DNA from: Theobroma cacao
Taxonomy: Eukaryota; Streptophyta; Magnoliopsida; Malvales; Malvaceae
Reading direction: 5' to 3'
NCBI RefSeq assembly: GCF_000208745.1
Contig: NC_030852.1
Location: 26,831,471 to 26,895,470 of the forward strand
Length of the DNA: 64,000 nt
Shown here: piece by piece, positions 46,391-58,496 of the stretch
Position numbering within the stretch: position 1 is the first letter of the stretch
Layout of the letters: every line of letters begins with the position of its first letter
Translations under genes and position numbers: made by a program
Notes under the pieces: model-generated
The model's database searches: none
The model's input: the letters and a program-made list of their open reading frames with translations, nothing else
What the model was told of the DNA's origin: nothing

Positions 46391-48039
46391 TTAAACGGCT
46401 AATTGTTGCTGATGGGTGGATTCATCTTCGTTGAAACAGCAGTGGATCTTTAGGGGTCTCCCAATGTTTAGAGAAGGTTCTGCCAAATGCTGTAGAGGGG
46501 ATTGCATCCACATTTCTCTTTGGAGAAAAGAACAGTAGGTATGGAAGTCGGAAGGTGTCACATTCAATTGGAAGCCCAAACCAAATAAGAAGTCCAATTC
46601 AAGAAGGTTCATCTCTACTGTGCTGATTCCTCCCACTTTGGCATAGTAGGCATTGTTGTAATAACTGAAAAACCCAATCAAAGATGAAAAATAGTTAATG
46701 ATTAATCGGAATGGTAAAAATATAAAGGCGTTTAATCAAGTCAAAGCATTTAGGTACAATAGTTGGCCAGTCTTAAAAATGATTAGTATTGGTTTTATTT
46801 TCTTTGGAGAAAAAGAAAGGAAAGAACAGAAAAGACGAGAACTTATGTCAATTTTAGATTTTGTTGCCCATACAAAAGGGAAATTTCCAGTGTTAGCTTA
46901 TTACTTATGAGTAAAGTTAAAAAGACAGTTACTGCAATTGTAAAAAATGACAGTCAAACAACTGCTATGATTGCTTGTGAAGTCAGGAGGGGCTTGAGCC
47001 AATAATTAAACACTGAACACCAGCCAAGTGGATAATTTGCTTTTTTAACAGAATGCATGATCCTGATTGAGCGGCCATTAGGTCTAATAATGACATCCTC
47101 TGCCATTCTTACAATTATATTGTATTTTTATGGGAATTTACAGGCGTGCCTTGATAGACAGGGACAACACCAGCACATTTAAGGTAGGGCTGTCTGGTCA
47201 GAGACGATGGTTTTTCACATGGCTGTACTTGGTTTTAAAAACTGTGTCGCTTTAATGTGCTTGGTCGATTTCGGTTGTAAGGAGATTATTTTCTAAAATC
47301 TTCCAGGAAGGAAAGTGGGGAAATATCAGTACAGATGAATCAAAGTTAGACTTTTCAGCAAACATTGAGATTCAGATGAATTTTGAAGTTGAAAATTGAG
47401 GATCATAGACATATAGAAAAGGTTTTATTCCAGAAAGTATTGAACTCTCAATCAAGAACCTAAGAGAACTCAATTGGTTGAAGAGATTTTTTATATATAT
47501 ATATGTCGAAGCCTAATTATGAAAGAGAAAGACACTAAATTCAACTCATGAACAAACAAGGAGTTAAAAAGAAAGACCATTTGTTCATGAAGATGGCAGC
47601 TTTGAAACCCAGATAAAATTCAATGGAGCTCAGAAATCCCCAGATACAAATATCCAAGAATCATAAGTTTTAAGCAAAGAAGAACTTACATGTCATCCAT
47701 GAACTTGGCAGAAACCAAAACACTGGTTATAAGCAGCCTATGCACATTGAAAGAATTGATAGGCAAAGACGGCTGCATCTGCACAAACCGATCAAGATAA
47801 ACATAGGCCACCACGAAACAGGACGGGCTGCAGTTTGCGTACTTAAAGATCCTCTCAAGGTAGCTTCTAATGGATATGGTAGGCCTGGTAAGGCCATGGA
47901 AAACCGAGATCTTCTGGGACTGAAGCCGGCGGATATGGTCATTAGACTCAGCTACTCTTTGCAGCAGAGAGGAGAGGAAAGTTATGACCTTAGGAACAGT
48001 TTCTCTCTCGAGGTTGTTGGTGGTCTCTGCTTCTGCCAT
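46391..48039 (-). CDS. CYCU4-1: U-type (P-type) cyclin, CYCU4;1-like
   Basis: Two minus-strand exons, 48039-47690 and 46664-46391, join in frame through a GT-AG intron and encode 207 residues, the usual length for the family. The cyclin box covers about residues 50-150: SIRSYLERIFKYANCSPSCF, VAYVYLDRF, LLITSVLVSAKFMDD, then YYNNAYYAKVGGIS, which is diagnostic of plant U/P-type cyclins related to yeast PHO80. These cyclins pair with CDKA-class kinases; CYCU4;1 is linked to cell division and leaf-joint growth in some species. The C terminus is short and polar. The join sits in the middle of DDIYYNN, matching the known intron position in relatives. Confidence 0.93.
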
Positions 48040-50300
48040 TTGTTTGGTGGGTTGGTTTCTTTGTTGAGTTTGTTTTTCTTTGTGTTAGCTAGCTGTGTCT
48101 TGTAAGACACAGCTTTTGTAGTTTGCTTTTGCTTGTGCGGAGAGGAGTTACATAATTTCAAAGGTTTTGTGTTTTTTTCTTGCTGTTTCATTCCCTCGTG
48201 GGCTTAAATAGGGGAGAACATACATGTTAGTAGGAAAACTTTAGTCGTTAATGAGTTGGAACCAAATTGACATGTATGTCTTTTGCCTTCGCAAACAATG
48301 TCTGGCATGTCCTTCCAGCTGGGATTTTTTCAGCTTTTTTGTTTTCCTAATATCATTGTCCGAACCCGAAATGAAGTCATATGACTTATAACATCTACTG
48401 ATCTGTCTAACCACTCTTGAATCAAAATGCTAAAAGCTGTAATATCATCATTAAGAAAATGGGAATAGTGTTCTTCTGCAATATAAAACGTGTGTATATA
48501 AATAAACTGTTCCCAAAAGTTAGCATTCTCCATCTGGATTGGATTGAAATTGTATAATTTTTGTCTTTTTAACTGGATTCCTTCATTCCCCATGGAGTGT
48601 ATTTTGGGGCTTGCTATAACCCATAATGAGAGGTTTCTTTTCTTATGAATGAATTTAGCACTCCTAATCCTCATGAGTAGTCACGACCAAAGTACAGGTG
48701 GGCAATTAGAGGCAATAACTTGACTTCTAAAAGAAGAAAAGATGTGATAGTCTGTACTCCATGGGCAATGGGATGTTGAGTTTTCTCATCAAGCAACTTT
48801 TGGGGAAGGTAAATTTTTATGTCGATGATAGTAGCATGATTTTAAGTGCCTTCCGCTGCAATGTTTCTTTCCAACAACTAAAAAAAAGGTAAAAGAAAAG
48901 AGATGGTGCCTTTTGGTAGGGCATGCATTGACCATCTTTTTGTGATCCCTTTCTTACTACTTCACTGTTTCCATAAAACTAACGAACATTATACATGATT
49001 CTGAATTTAGGCTCGTAACTGGTTAAAGCAGGAGCCAAAAGCTAAGAACAAACTCACATGAATTTTGGCATGAATCTGGTTTATACTCTGGAGATCTTAG
49101 CTGGAATTATCTAAGCGGTGATCTAACATTTAAAAAATGGACATGGGTCCCTAATAGCACCGCTTCCAGATCTGATCTAAGATCGACTCCAGTTTATGGT
49201 GTAATTATTTGACTTCCATTTAAAGAAGAGGAAAATGAGGACATGCTGTGATTTCTAGTAAAATTCTCTTTAAAATTTTTGATCTGTTCTCTTAGTGAAA
49301 TGGAGACTTCTCATCACAATAAAAATATCCAGACTTGCCAGCTTTCTTCCTTTTGTGTGATCCCATTACTACACACACTCGTGTGGCAGACTTTTTGGCT
49401 ATATTTGCTAATTAATTACTTTAAGGAAAGACAGCTTTTCCTTGCAAGAATTGCAATCTCATTGAATTCTCAAACAATCCAGCCTATTTTTTTTTTTATT
49501 TCTCCAAAAGTATCTGTCTGGTACAGTCCCTTTGTTTCATTAATGGTTGCTTTCCACCTTTTTTTTTTCCCAAATTTTCTTCTTATTTTGGCAAAGCATT
49601 TTAAGTATATAATTCTACCTTATTAATTCCCCCTCCTTAATATAGAAATTAATTGTCTCTATGCATAGAAATACATGACGATTTCCAATATTTACACAGA
49701 TCTTTCAGCCTTTAGAAAATTAGGAATGTGATCATCATATCAATGGCACGTTCCCTTAAATACTTATATAATTTAATATTTACAAACAAATGTCATTGCC
49801 CACATCAAAAAATTTAAGCTAGTTGCTTGGTAAACTGAAAAGATAATAGCAAAACCCAGAATCAAAGGGAATGCTCACCTTCTTTCATTGAGAAATTCAA
49901 GCTCGATTATGATGGATCATGAAATATATTTTAGTTGGAATATAGAGTTTGGTTTTGTTAGGATCAAATTGGTTAACCACCAAACTAATTATTGCACCAT
50001 ATTTTTCTTTCTTCCTTGTAGACTACCCCAATGTACGTATACCAAAATTTGATCATCAACTGGGGGTGAGAAACCTAAAGGGAAAAAGTACAATGCAAGC
50101 AAATCAAATAAGACAAGCTTTATTAACATAATAAACACGCAACTCCACTGCGATAAGTCAAATTATTCATGCTCCTCAACTTTGCTGGCAATGCTCCGTT
50201 TTGCTGCGGGCGTACTCTCCCTGCCTACCGGCACCATCAAATTAATTATAATTAAAAATTAATTAATTTCTGTTAAATTTGTAATCTTATAACATGTGAT
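48040..50300. other. Cyclin promoter and intergenic DNA
   Basis: The first few hundred bases are the cyclin 5' side, with a TATTTAAG box near 48203 on the minus strand. The rest is intergenic; hydrophobic short frames near 49279-49626 have no domain and are not supported as genes. Confidence 0.5.
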
Positions 50301-50311
50301 AATAAGTTGAT

Positions 50312-50627
50312 TCCACATTTAAAGTTTTTATATAATTTTTTTTCTCTCTAAAATTAAGTCAACAGAGATATGAGATCTTCAAAGTTTCATCTAATGGCAT
50401 TGTAATGAATGAAACTTTGTTCTCATTCAACGGTGGAGATTGATCGACTTGCCATTATTTAAATTCGAACAATCACTTTGGTTTTTAAGAGAATTACGAA
50501 ATTCTGTTTCATTAGCTTGAATTTGAATCTTAATAACTCATCTAAATATATTCAAATTGTGATTCTATTTTGAAAGTATAATATTTATGCAAATACTAAT
50601 TAAGTCAGAGACAAATTATGATATATG
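50312..50627 (+). repeat. Direct repeat, left copy (about 320 bp)
   Basis: The segment from AAGTTGATTCCACATTTAA to TCAGAGACAAATTATGATAT is a diverged direct copy of 57804-58125. Shared words include GGTGGAGATT, AACTCATTTAAATATATTCA-like and TATTAATTAAGTCAGAG. It abuts the end of the duplicated SUVH block. Confidence 0.8.
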
Positions 50628-51002
50628 ATGAGATCATTTATAATTTAACACTATTCATTGCACAAGGCTTGCAACAATACTATGCCACTGAATATATATT
50701 TGACTAAGTGTCTATTTCGCGTAACTTTTTTGCATGTTTAGTTTAAAAGTTATTATGAAATTTTTATGAAAAATAATAATTTTTAAAATTAAGTTAAAAC
50801 TATTGATAAGTTGTTTGACAAAATAAATTATATAAGTTCTAATCTTAATTAAAATTATTATAAAAAGCATTTATGACATCTTTAATTTCCTAATAAACAA
50901 AAGCAGAATAAATCTACTTCGAATCTATATACGATTTTAAATGTTAAAATAAAAAAAATCCATATAGAAACAGAATCGCTCTCAAACTTTGTATGGTAAT
51001 AA

Positions 51003-52085
51003 TAAAGGACATTTTAAAAAATAGTCCTTAAATATAAGATATTTTTAAAAATAGTTCTCTTTATAATTTTAACTATTTTTAGTCAAGTTGAACAAAATTA
51101 CCCTTAATGAAGTTACACGCTATGATATTACACGCCATATACAAAAACCTGTGATAAGCCATGGTTAGCGTGTTACACCCCATGTATAAACACCTGTGAC
51201 ACGTCATGTACAAAAACCTGTGACAAGTCATAGTTAGGTTGTTACACGCCATGTTGAAAAAAAATATTGTTGTTACACGTCATGTACAAAAATATATTAC
51301 ACGTCATGGTTAAAAAAGGTTGTTACACGCCATGTTGAAAAAAAAAATATTGTTGTTACACGCCATGTTGAAAAAATATTGTTGTTACACGACATATTTA
51401 AAAACATTTTGTTACACTTTAATACTTAAAATGTTGTTATTACTTACGAATCAAAACTTCAAATAGTCTCAACTTTTTTCTTTTTTTTATTTTTTTTGAC
51501 AATTTGACACAGATTAAAGTGTTTTTAACATGTTTTCATAAATCAAAATACAAATATTTTTTTATCTAAAACACCTACTTTTGACTAAAAATGAAAAAAA
51601 AATTCTTTAAAAACCTAAATTTATAAATTTCAAAATTTTAAGTTTATTGGTATCTAGGTCCCGAATTGATTCAATTAAAAACTATTTCATACATTTGTGA
51701 TTATTTCTATCGTTTTAGTTTTATCTAAAATACCTAAAAATCGAATTTTTCAAACAGCCACCCACTAAAGCACGTCAAAGTCATTACTTGGTGTCTTAAA
51801 AGCGTAAGAAAGATAAATATGAAAAAGCGAGAGAGAGAAATCGAAAGCATAGCAAACGAATGCCAAACAGAAAAATCGATAAAATTTGAGAGATTGGGAT
51901 GGTGAGAGAGAAATTCAAAACACAATGGAAAGAAATAGGAAAAAATTGTGATGAATAGTTTAATTTACTTGATATAGTTTAAAGGGTATTTTCGTCAAGT
52001 TCTGACTAAATATGACTAAAAATAGTTAAATTTATTTTAATAGTTATTTTTAAAATATTTTTATCAAGAAAGATCATTTCTCTCA
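51003..52085. mobile_element. Foldback/MULE-like element with long imperfect inverted repeats
   Basis: The left arm (about 51003-51115) contains TTAACTATTTTTAGTCAAGTT and AATTACCCTTA. The right arm (about 51970-52085), read on the minus strand, contains TTTAACTATTTTTAGTCA, AACTTGACGAAAATACCCTTT and AAATGATCTTTCTTGATAAA, matching the left arm as imperfect terminal inverted repeats of about 100 bases. The interior carries the TTACACGCCATG array. No transposase is visible, so it would be non-autonomous. Confidence 0.6.
51106..51420 (+). repeat. Tandem array of TTACACGCCATGTTGAAAAAATATTG-type units
   Basis: About ten units of roughly 30 bases repeat (T)GTTACACG(C/T)CATG followed by A-rich spacers. 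The theme is the reverse complement of the array at 36657-37130. Confidence 0.8.
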
Positions 52086-52130
52086 ATTTTCTTTAATAAT
52101 AATATTAGACTTTTGTTGATCTAAGAAGTA

Positions 52131-52203
52131 ATCGGATCATAATACTTCAATAACAATTGGACCATAATGCTTCAATAACAATTGGACCATAATGCTTCAA
52201 TTC
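52131..52203 (+). repeat. 25-bp tandem repeat, three copies
   Basis: Units of the type ATTGGACCATAATGCTTCAA plus TAACA repeat at a 25-base period, the first copy being diverged. Confidence 0.85.
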
Positions 52204-52329
52204 TTTAAGAAAAAAAGAAAAAACGATGTATTTGACATTAAAATTATTTTTTAATAAAAAAAAAGAGAAAACCTTTAATTAATATCTAAATGCAGAGATA
52301 TTTCTTGACTTTTTTTTTAAGAGGCAGGT

Positions 52330-52858
52330 AAAGTCACTTAGTTTCACATTGAAGAGAAACTCCTAACAAGGAGTAAGGGAGGAGAGAAACTCTCAAAAAG
52401 GAGTAAAGGAGCATATCATGGTCCTAGAGAGGGGAATCATAAATACTACATCGGTTATATACTAGAATGATACTAGGAACCTAAGAGTTCATACCACTTT
52501 TAACTTATGAGGCGCTTTTTGTGAAACAACAGTGAGGCTAATGGGTCAAAGTGGATAATACCTTACAAAAATTGATATGGACCATGGCAATTGATATTAG
52601 AACAGACTCTGAGTACTAACAATGTGCCACTGAAGATAGTGGACCCTTATTAAAGTAGTAGAAGATGTCACGATTCTCGCATGAATGTGAATCCCATGCT
52701 CCCAGCAATAGAGCCACAAAGTCTCATATTAAAGAGAAACTCTCAACGAACAGTAAGGAAAGGTATCATGATCCTCAATAGGGAAGCTATGAATCCCACA
52801 TTGATTATGTATTAGAGTGATACTGAAAATATAAAAGTTCACACCACCTTCAATCTGA
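52330..52858 (+). mobile_element. TRIM-like miniature LTR retroelement (decayed)
   Basis: Two related direct segments, 52330-52589 and 52718-52858 (truncated), share AAAGAGAAACTC, TATCATG-TCCT, CACAT-GATTATGTATTAGAGTGATACT-like and AGTTCACACCAC words. The first ends in CA, followed two bases later by TGATATTAGAAC at 52592-52603, which matches the initiator-tRNA-Met primer-binding site TGGTATCAGAGC at 9 of 12 positions, all differences being transitions. The internal part is only about 130 bases with no coding capacity, as in TRIM elements. Confidence 0.65.
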
Positions 52859-52954
52859 TTTTTGCTTTTAAAAAATAAATAAATTGAAAAAAAACCAAAC
52901 TAAACATTAAAACTCAATCGAACAGCTTATAAATTTATAAGAATACATCTTCAT

Positions 52955-55281
52955 TAATACCGCGCATTCCTCAAAACCACAATAACAAGTCTTCATCTAG
53001 ATATCACCATTTACATCACAAACTCCATCTATCCTATAATCATAATCATAGGTTAACTCCTTTAAAGGAGATATGTCTTCCATAGCAAACAACATATTAT
53101 GGGGCAAACTGCTACTATTGTGATCAAAGAATACATTTTGAGCAAAAAGATTAAGAGAGCAACTATGATTAATAAATCGTTCCACATTCCTAAACTGAGC
53201 AGCATCAATCGTGAAACATTCATTTACCTCATATGAGTGTGATAAGGCACCATAGTTATTTCTTATATCAACAAATACTCATCCTTACCTATCCTTTGTT
53301 CAACTTCCTTATCAGGAAGGATTTCACCTATATACTCACAAATAAAACTTCCACATGGGATAAAAGATCATGATCTAACACCCCATCCTTTTGTTTTAGT
53401 CTTAAAAACTTCTAAAGAAAAACGAATTCCCCGTTGACTTACTCTATTAATGCAAGAAGTGAAGCACTTACAAGAAAGTCCACAATCGATGATAAAAGGC
53501 TTCTCCATCATAATGCAATCTTCATAATTGCATGGAATTTCTCTATCATTTTTTACAACGCAAGGGCAATCCTCAGAATCAAAGCATCCATCACTCCAAT
53601 CACAACCACCACTCGACATGGAAGGATGGTAGGATATGGGATATGTTACATTGGTGACATAGTTAAAAAGTGGGGGCTTCTCATCATCCAACGCATTCAT
53701 TGCACGAATGGGTATCCCCTCTGCACCTTAAGAAATATCATTCATACAAACATGTTCTTTCCGAACCAATTTTTGCCCAAAGTTTTGGTTGCCCTGGAAA
53801 TCTCTTTAGAACAAACTTAAAAACAAGCTTACGTGATGATGCTTTTTCTTCTCGATAACCATCCACAAAGTACAACCCATCATAAACATACTTACAGTCA
53901 ACAATCTTACTACTAGCACCTTTAAAGCAAAACTTACGAATAACCCTTATCGGGGTTTTTGTTTCCGCACTATTCTTCAATGCAAGGTTTCCTCCTTCAA
54001 GTTTTTGGTCATTTACAAGTTTCCTACTTCGAAACTTCAGATTTTCTCCTTGCCCTGAATAAATTAGGACATTTGGAAATTCTTGTTCATCATTTGACTC
54101 CACAACATTGTCGTATCGACCAGAGTCCACAATGCTTGTAGCTAGTATTCTCCCATCCAACTCCATATAATCTATGCCACACATATGTTGACGGTGGAGG
54201 CCAATTATATTCAATTCAGCCCTCCAAGAAAAATAGTCACCTACTTTAACTCCTGGTATAGGACCTAACCGCTTATGCATGTTGATCCACTTTTGCTGCT
54301 TTAGAAGATGCGAAGCTGCTAGTAGAGGAAGAATTTGTTTTTGTTTTCCATCACTTTCTTGTGAGAGCTTAAGGTAAATCTCTCTAAAAAGATGTATAAC
54401 CTCCTTAACCTTCTCCGAAGCAATTCTCAACTCCTTGTTGTCAGTGACCGCCAAGTCCTCGCTAACAATTACTTGGGAATTATATGCCTCCATTAAGTCT
54501 TCCTCGCACTCCTCATCACTAAAGTCAACATTCAGACATTGCTCATTCCAAACAACCTTTGATAAACTCGCTTGTTTAGCACTAGATGGGACTTCATCTC
54601 CCTCATCATCCTTTAAAACTCCTTGATAGTTATCCACCCCGTATTGCTCATCCGCAACCACCATTGATGGGCTGGATTCTTTAACATCACTGCATGCAAA
54701 AACATTAGTTGCAATGGAAACATCCATTGGTTTGCAATCTTTATCAACCATTGACACATGACCTTGTTTAGGTTCTATGCACGCATGAATATCACGAACA
54801 TTAGTTGAATTAGGAACATACAATGGCTTGGAGTTCCTAACTAATGAGAAGTCGTACTGTTTAGTATCCCTGCATGCATGAACATTAGTTGCATTAGAAG
54901 CATCCAATTGCTCGCAATCTGCCATAGGGATCCCATAAGCTGAATGACGGTCCTCGGAATCAAAAGGCATTTGGTTTCTCAACACAGCAGGAGCATTCGG
55001 CTTGACAGGAAAATTCCGTAGGACAAGACGCCCTTTCTGAAGTTTTGGAGGATCAGAATCAGAAGGCGTTTGGTTTCTCAACGCAGCCAGAGCATTCGGC
55101 TTGACAGGAAATTCCGTATGACAAGAAGCCCTTTCCGAATTTTTGGAGGAGGATACTTTCTTAAAACAGGGCAGCCAGCAGTGGTAAATTCCAAAGGATA
55201 CTTACGAACGGGAGAGACTCCTGGTCGCTTGAATTTTGATGGAAATCCACAATGCCTTCGACATAAAATTACACCAACCAT
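52955..55281 (-). pseudogene. SUVH5/6-like methyltransferase pseudogene (duplicate copy)
   Basis: The segment aligns along its length with the intact SUVH gene at 39432-41855, starting at ATG 55281 (MVGVILCRRH against MFDVISSRRH). Visible lesions: a 1-base loss near 55108, a net frameshift near 53771-53785 after FPGQPKL, stop TAA at 53730-53728, stop TGA at 53370-53368 (CGA to TGA), a 1-base loss near 53268, and stop TAG at 52999-52997. SRA and SET regions remain recognisable (GPIPGVKVGDYFSWRAEL, ERFINHSCSLNLF). It also carries its own 99-bp in-frame tandem duplication near the N terminus. No functional methyltransferase can be made. The 447-codon open frame 55081-53738 could still encode an SRA-only fragment if transcribed. 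Confidence 0.92.
54971..55168 (-). repeat. 99-bp tandem duplication in the SUVH pseudogene
   Basis: The block with TTGGTTTCTCAAC, GAGCATTCGGCTTGACAGG and CCCTTTC-GAA is present twice at a 99-base spacing (TTGGTTTCTC at 54971 and 55070). The intact gene has it once. Confidence 0.85.
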
Positions 55282-57800
55282 GATAAATTCTGAAATTAAT
55301 TGCGCATGTATTAGTTATCAAAGTCTTAGGAAACTCAATTCTGAAAACAAAACTACAAATTTTAAGAAAACAAATTGCAAGAACCTAGTTAGCACCATTG
55401 TTAATTTGAATTCAATAAACTTCCACAATGTTATTCTTTTTTATCTTTAGAAGTGACGATTATCAAAGCCATAAACAAGCAAACTCCATAATTTACTCAA
55501 AGCAACGCAACGAGGATTGTCACATAAAAGGCAATAAAAACAAGAGAATACAATAGAAGATTGAACGACCTGGGGAATAAAATAAAAAATTATACAATTA
55601 CTGTACAAACAAAACCCGACATCCAAAATTTCAGCACAAAAGAATTTGTCAACCACTTGGAGACAACCACGAAACCATCAACACATCAACTTATCACAAT
55701 CAACCACAACATAACCGGCAGAATATAACAAACACTCAACAGGCAAAAGGCACCAGAATCACAAAATAAACGATTCCAGGACATCACAAACCAAACATAC
55801 GGCAGACCGTCAAAGCAACCAATCGAGTCGCAAAAACCTCAAAAACTAATCTGTGTTCTTAGACCAGAAGAGAATAACATTCAAAAAAATTAATTAAAAA
55901 GTAAACAAAAAAAGATGAATAACAAAAAAAACGTACCATGCAAGATGCTTCTGCTTCTGGTCTAGAAGACAAAAAAAATATATATATTCCAAAGAAAAAA
56001 AGATGGAGAACCCTAGAGTTTCCACGACTTTTTATACGCAATAATTAAAAGATTTCCTAATTGGAGAGTGAAATTGAAACGGAAGGAGAGTTCTGAACAA
56101 ATTCAATTTCTTTGGAAGTAGGCAATAATTAAAAGATTACCTAGCAGAAGAGTCAAACTGAATTTCTTTAGAAGTTTCGGACAGAGAAAAACACTTTTCC
56201 ACTTACCCTAAAATTGACAACGTGGATGGCTAGGTCGACTTTTTGTCTTTGTAATCTTCTTGAGTTAATGGTAATAACGTAAAACTAGTCACTAACCCGT
56301 GCTATGCTGCGAAAGTTATTGTTTGACATGTATAGTTTAAAAATTAATTTAAATAATTAGATAATTTGATAATATATTTTATCTTTGAATTGAGTAATAA
56401 GATAATATTTAATAATAATATATAGGTAAATATTGGCAGTGATATTAACAATATTTTATGAAAAAAAACAGTAAATATACAATATTGTGTTAAAGCATAT
56501 AATAAACTTGTTGACAAATCATCTAAAAATTCAAATAGAAATAGGTATACCAATGCCAACCCCAATAGTTTACAATTTAGAAACATAAATAAATATAAAA
56601 AGTTGTATCCACCAAAAAAAGAAGAAATTAAAGCACAAAATGAGCAGAAAAAACAACCAACAAACTATAAACAAAATACCTAACCCCAGAAAAAAAATGT
56701 AGAACCAACAAAACACACATGCAATCTCAGCAACCATGCAATTCAGAAAACTAAGCCTAAACTCTAACAAACCATAGACCAAGATACACTAAGTAAATGG
56801 TTCAACTCATTCCATTCCATACAGACAATCACTCCATTAAAGAAGTGTCACAACCTCAAAGCAACTCATAAAAGCATTTAAACAACAATCAATATTACTG
56901 CTATGTTAATTATTATTTTTTAAAAAAAATTAAAATTCCAACATAAACCAAAATTCAAAAAATCAAATCAAAATTTTTTTTTTAACTTCCAATTTCTAAA
57001 CCAGGAAAATGTAAGTAATGTGAAGCTTTCCCCGCACATTGTCAAAGTGATAAGGGTGCGGTTTTCCAAGTTTGACTTCAATTCTTGATAAAAAAATAAA
57101 GGGCTATGAGAACAAAGTGAGGATTTCAAGAATAAACAAATACTAATACTATTAATGCCTTGTTTGTTTATTGAAAAATTGCAGGAAGCTGACAAAGAAA
57201 CTTAGGATATCCTTTCAATTCCATGATTTCAAGCGTCTTTCAAAAAAATTCCATGATTTGAGGGTATGGACAATTTTGGAAGCATTCAAACAGATGGAGA
57301 ACTGAAAACCCATAAGCCACCACAACTGGAGAAGAATGAGAGAGAGAGAAAGGAAAAAAGAACAAAGAGAGAAACAGAAAAAAGAAAGAAGGAGAAAAAC
57401 AAAGAGACAGAGAGAGAAGAAGAACGGGAAACCTCACTTGCCCACTGACCATTAGCACTAAAATAACCAGAAGAAGAAAAGAGAACTAAAAACCCTAAGT
57501 GGCACAACCTAATGAACTAACCAGAAAAGAAGAGAACTAAGAAACTAGGTGACACAATCGAAGATAACCCTCCCATCTAGACTAAAACCTGAATAAGCCC
57601 TCCTTTTAAAACTTAAAAACTCGAATAAAGCTGTTCATCTCAAGCAAATACCTAAAATAATTCCTAACATCATAAAATTACCAAATCAAACACGTTTACC
57701 TGCAAAACCCAAACTGTTCTCATGAAATTTCCAAAAGACCAAAGACAGATGTTAAATGTAAAAAGGGTCTGTAGCTAGGATTCATTATAGTTAAGATAGT
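55282..57800. other. Upstream region of the SUVH pseudogene and AT-rich intergenic DNA
   Basis: The part to about 56140 matches the 5' UTR, intron and promoter of the intact SUVH gene, including the TATA box and telo-box; extra DNA lies within the intron (about 55560-55850). A short duplication of GCAATAATTAAAAGATTACCTA occurs at about 56038-56062 and 56124-56146. Beyond that the DNA is AT-rich, with a long GA-rich purine tract at about 57335-57430. No gene is seen. Confidence 0.55.
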
Positions 57801-57803
57801 ACT

Positions 57804-58125
57804 AAGTGGATTCTACATTTAATGATATTATATAAATTTTTTCTCTCCAAAATTAAGCCAATGGAGATATGATATCTCCAGCATTTCATCTTATGGCACT
57901 GTAATGGATGAAACTCTATCCTCAATCAATGGTGGAGATTATTTAACTTACTATTATTTAATTCAAATGATTATTTTGGCTCTTAGGAGAATTACAAAAT
58001 TTTGTTTAATTGGCTTAAATTTGAGTCCTCATAACTCATTTAAATATATTCATATTGTGATTTTATTTCAAAAGTATAATATTTCTGTAAATATTAATTA
58101 AGTCAGAGGTGATTTATGATATATG
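57804..58125 (+). repeat. Direct repeat, right copy (about 320 bp)
   Basis: This is the diverged partner of 50312-50627 in the same orientation, from AAGTGGATTCTACATTTAAT to GATTTATGATATATGA. With the left copy it brackets the SUVH pseudogene region. Confidence 0.8.
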
Positions 58126-58496
58126 AAAGGTAAGGATGAATACATATTGAGACATAGATGGAGGTACTTGGCCTCCATTTTTGAAAATTTTCTAATTATA
58201 TATATATATTGTTTTCAAAAACAAGTGACCTCCATGTTTTTCTCCCAACCGCTCACCAAAATGAAACCGATGTCACATACTTATATTTATCATTTATGGG
58301 AATAGACCAATACTTCAAGAACAGATCTACCAATGACTAATAAGCACTAATTAAGCAGCGTATAGAAATATGACTTATAAATCCAAAAAGCCAAGACCAT
58401 AACGGCATGACTCTTGATAAGATAAAATATATAATAAAAACAACTAAAATGAAATTACATTTATGTGACAAAAGTTTAAAAGAACAACAAGCTTCA

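Larger units (their letters stand above)
50708..52898. mobile_element. About 2.2-kb composite insertion in the 3' flank of the SUVH pseudogene
   Basis: The flank of the intact SUVH gene reads continuously from CAACAATACTATGC (near 39353) to CTTATAAATTTATAAG (near 39405). In the second copy the same two parts lie at about 50684-50707 and 52905-52936, separated by about 2.2 kb. The inserted DNA contains a foldback-like element and a TRIM-like element, so it is probably nested. Exact ends and target-site duplication are uncertain. Confidence 0.75.

Noticed and set aside
57266..57507. Lysine/glutamate-rich frames over the GA-rich tract
   Set aside because: They are produced by the purine tract and have no domain; the reverse frames are Ser/Leu/Phe low complexity.
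50312..58125. The two 320-bp repeats as LTRs of one retrotransposon
   Set aside because: No primer-binding site next to the left copy, no polypurine tract and no gag or pol remains between them; the interior is the SUVH pseudogene and other elements.
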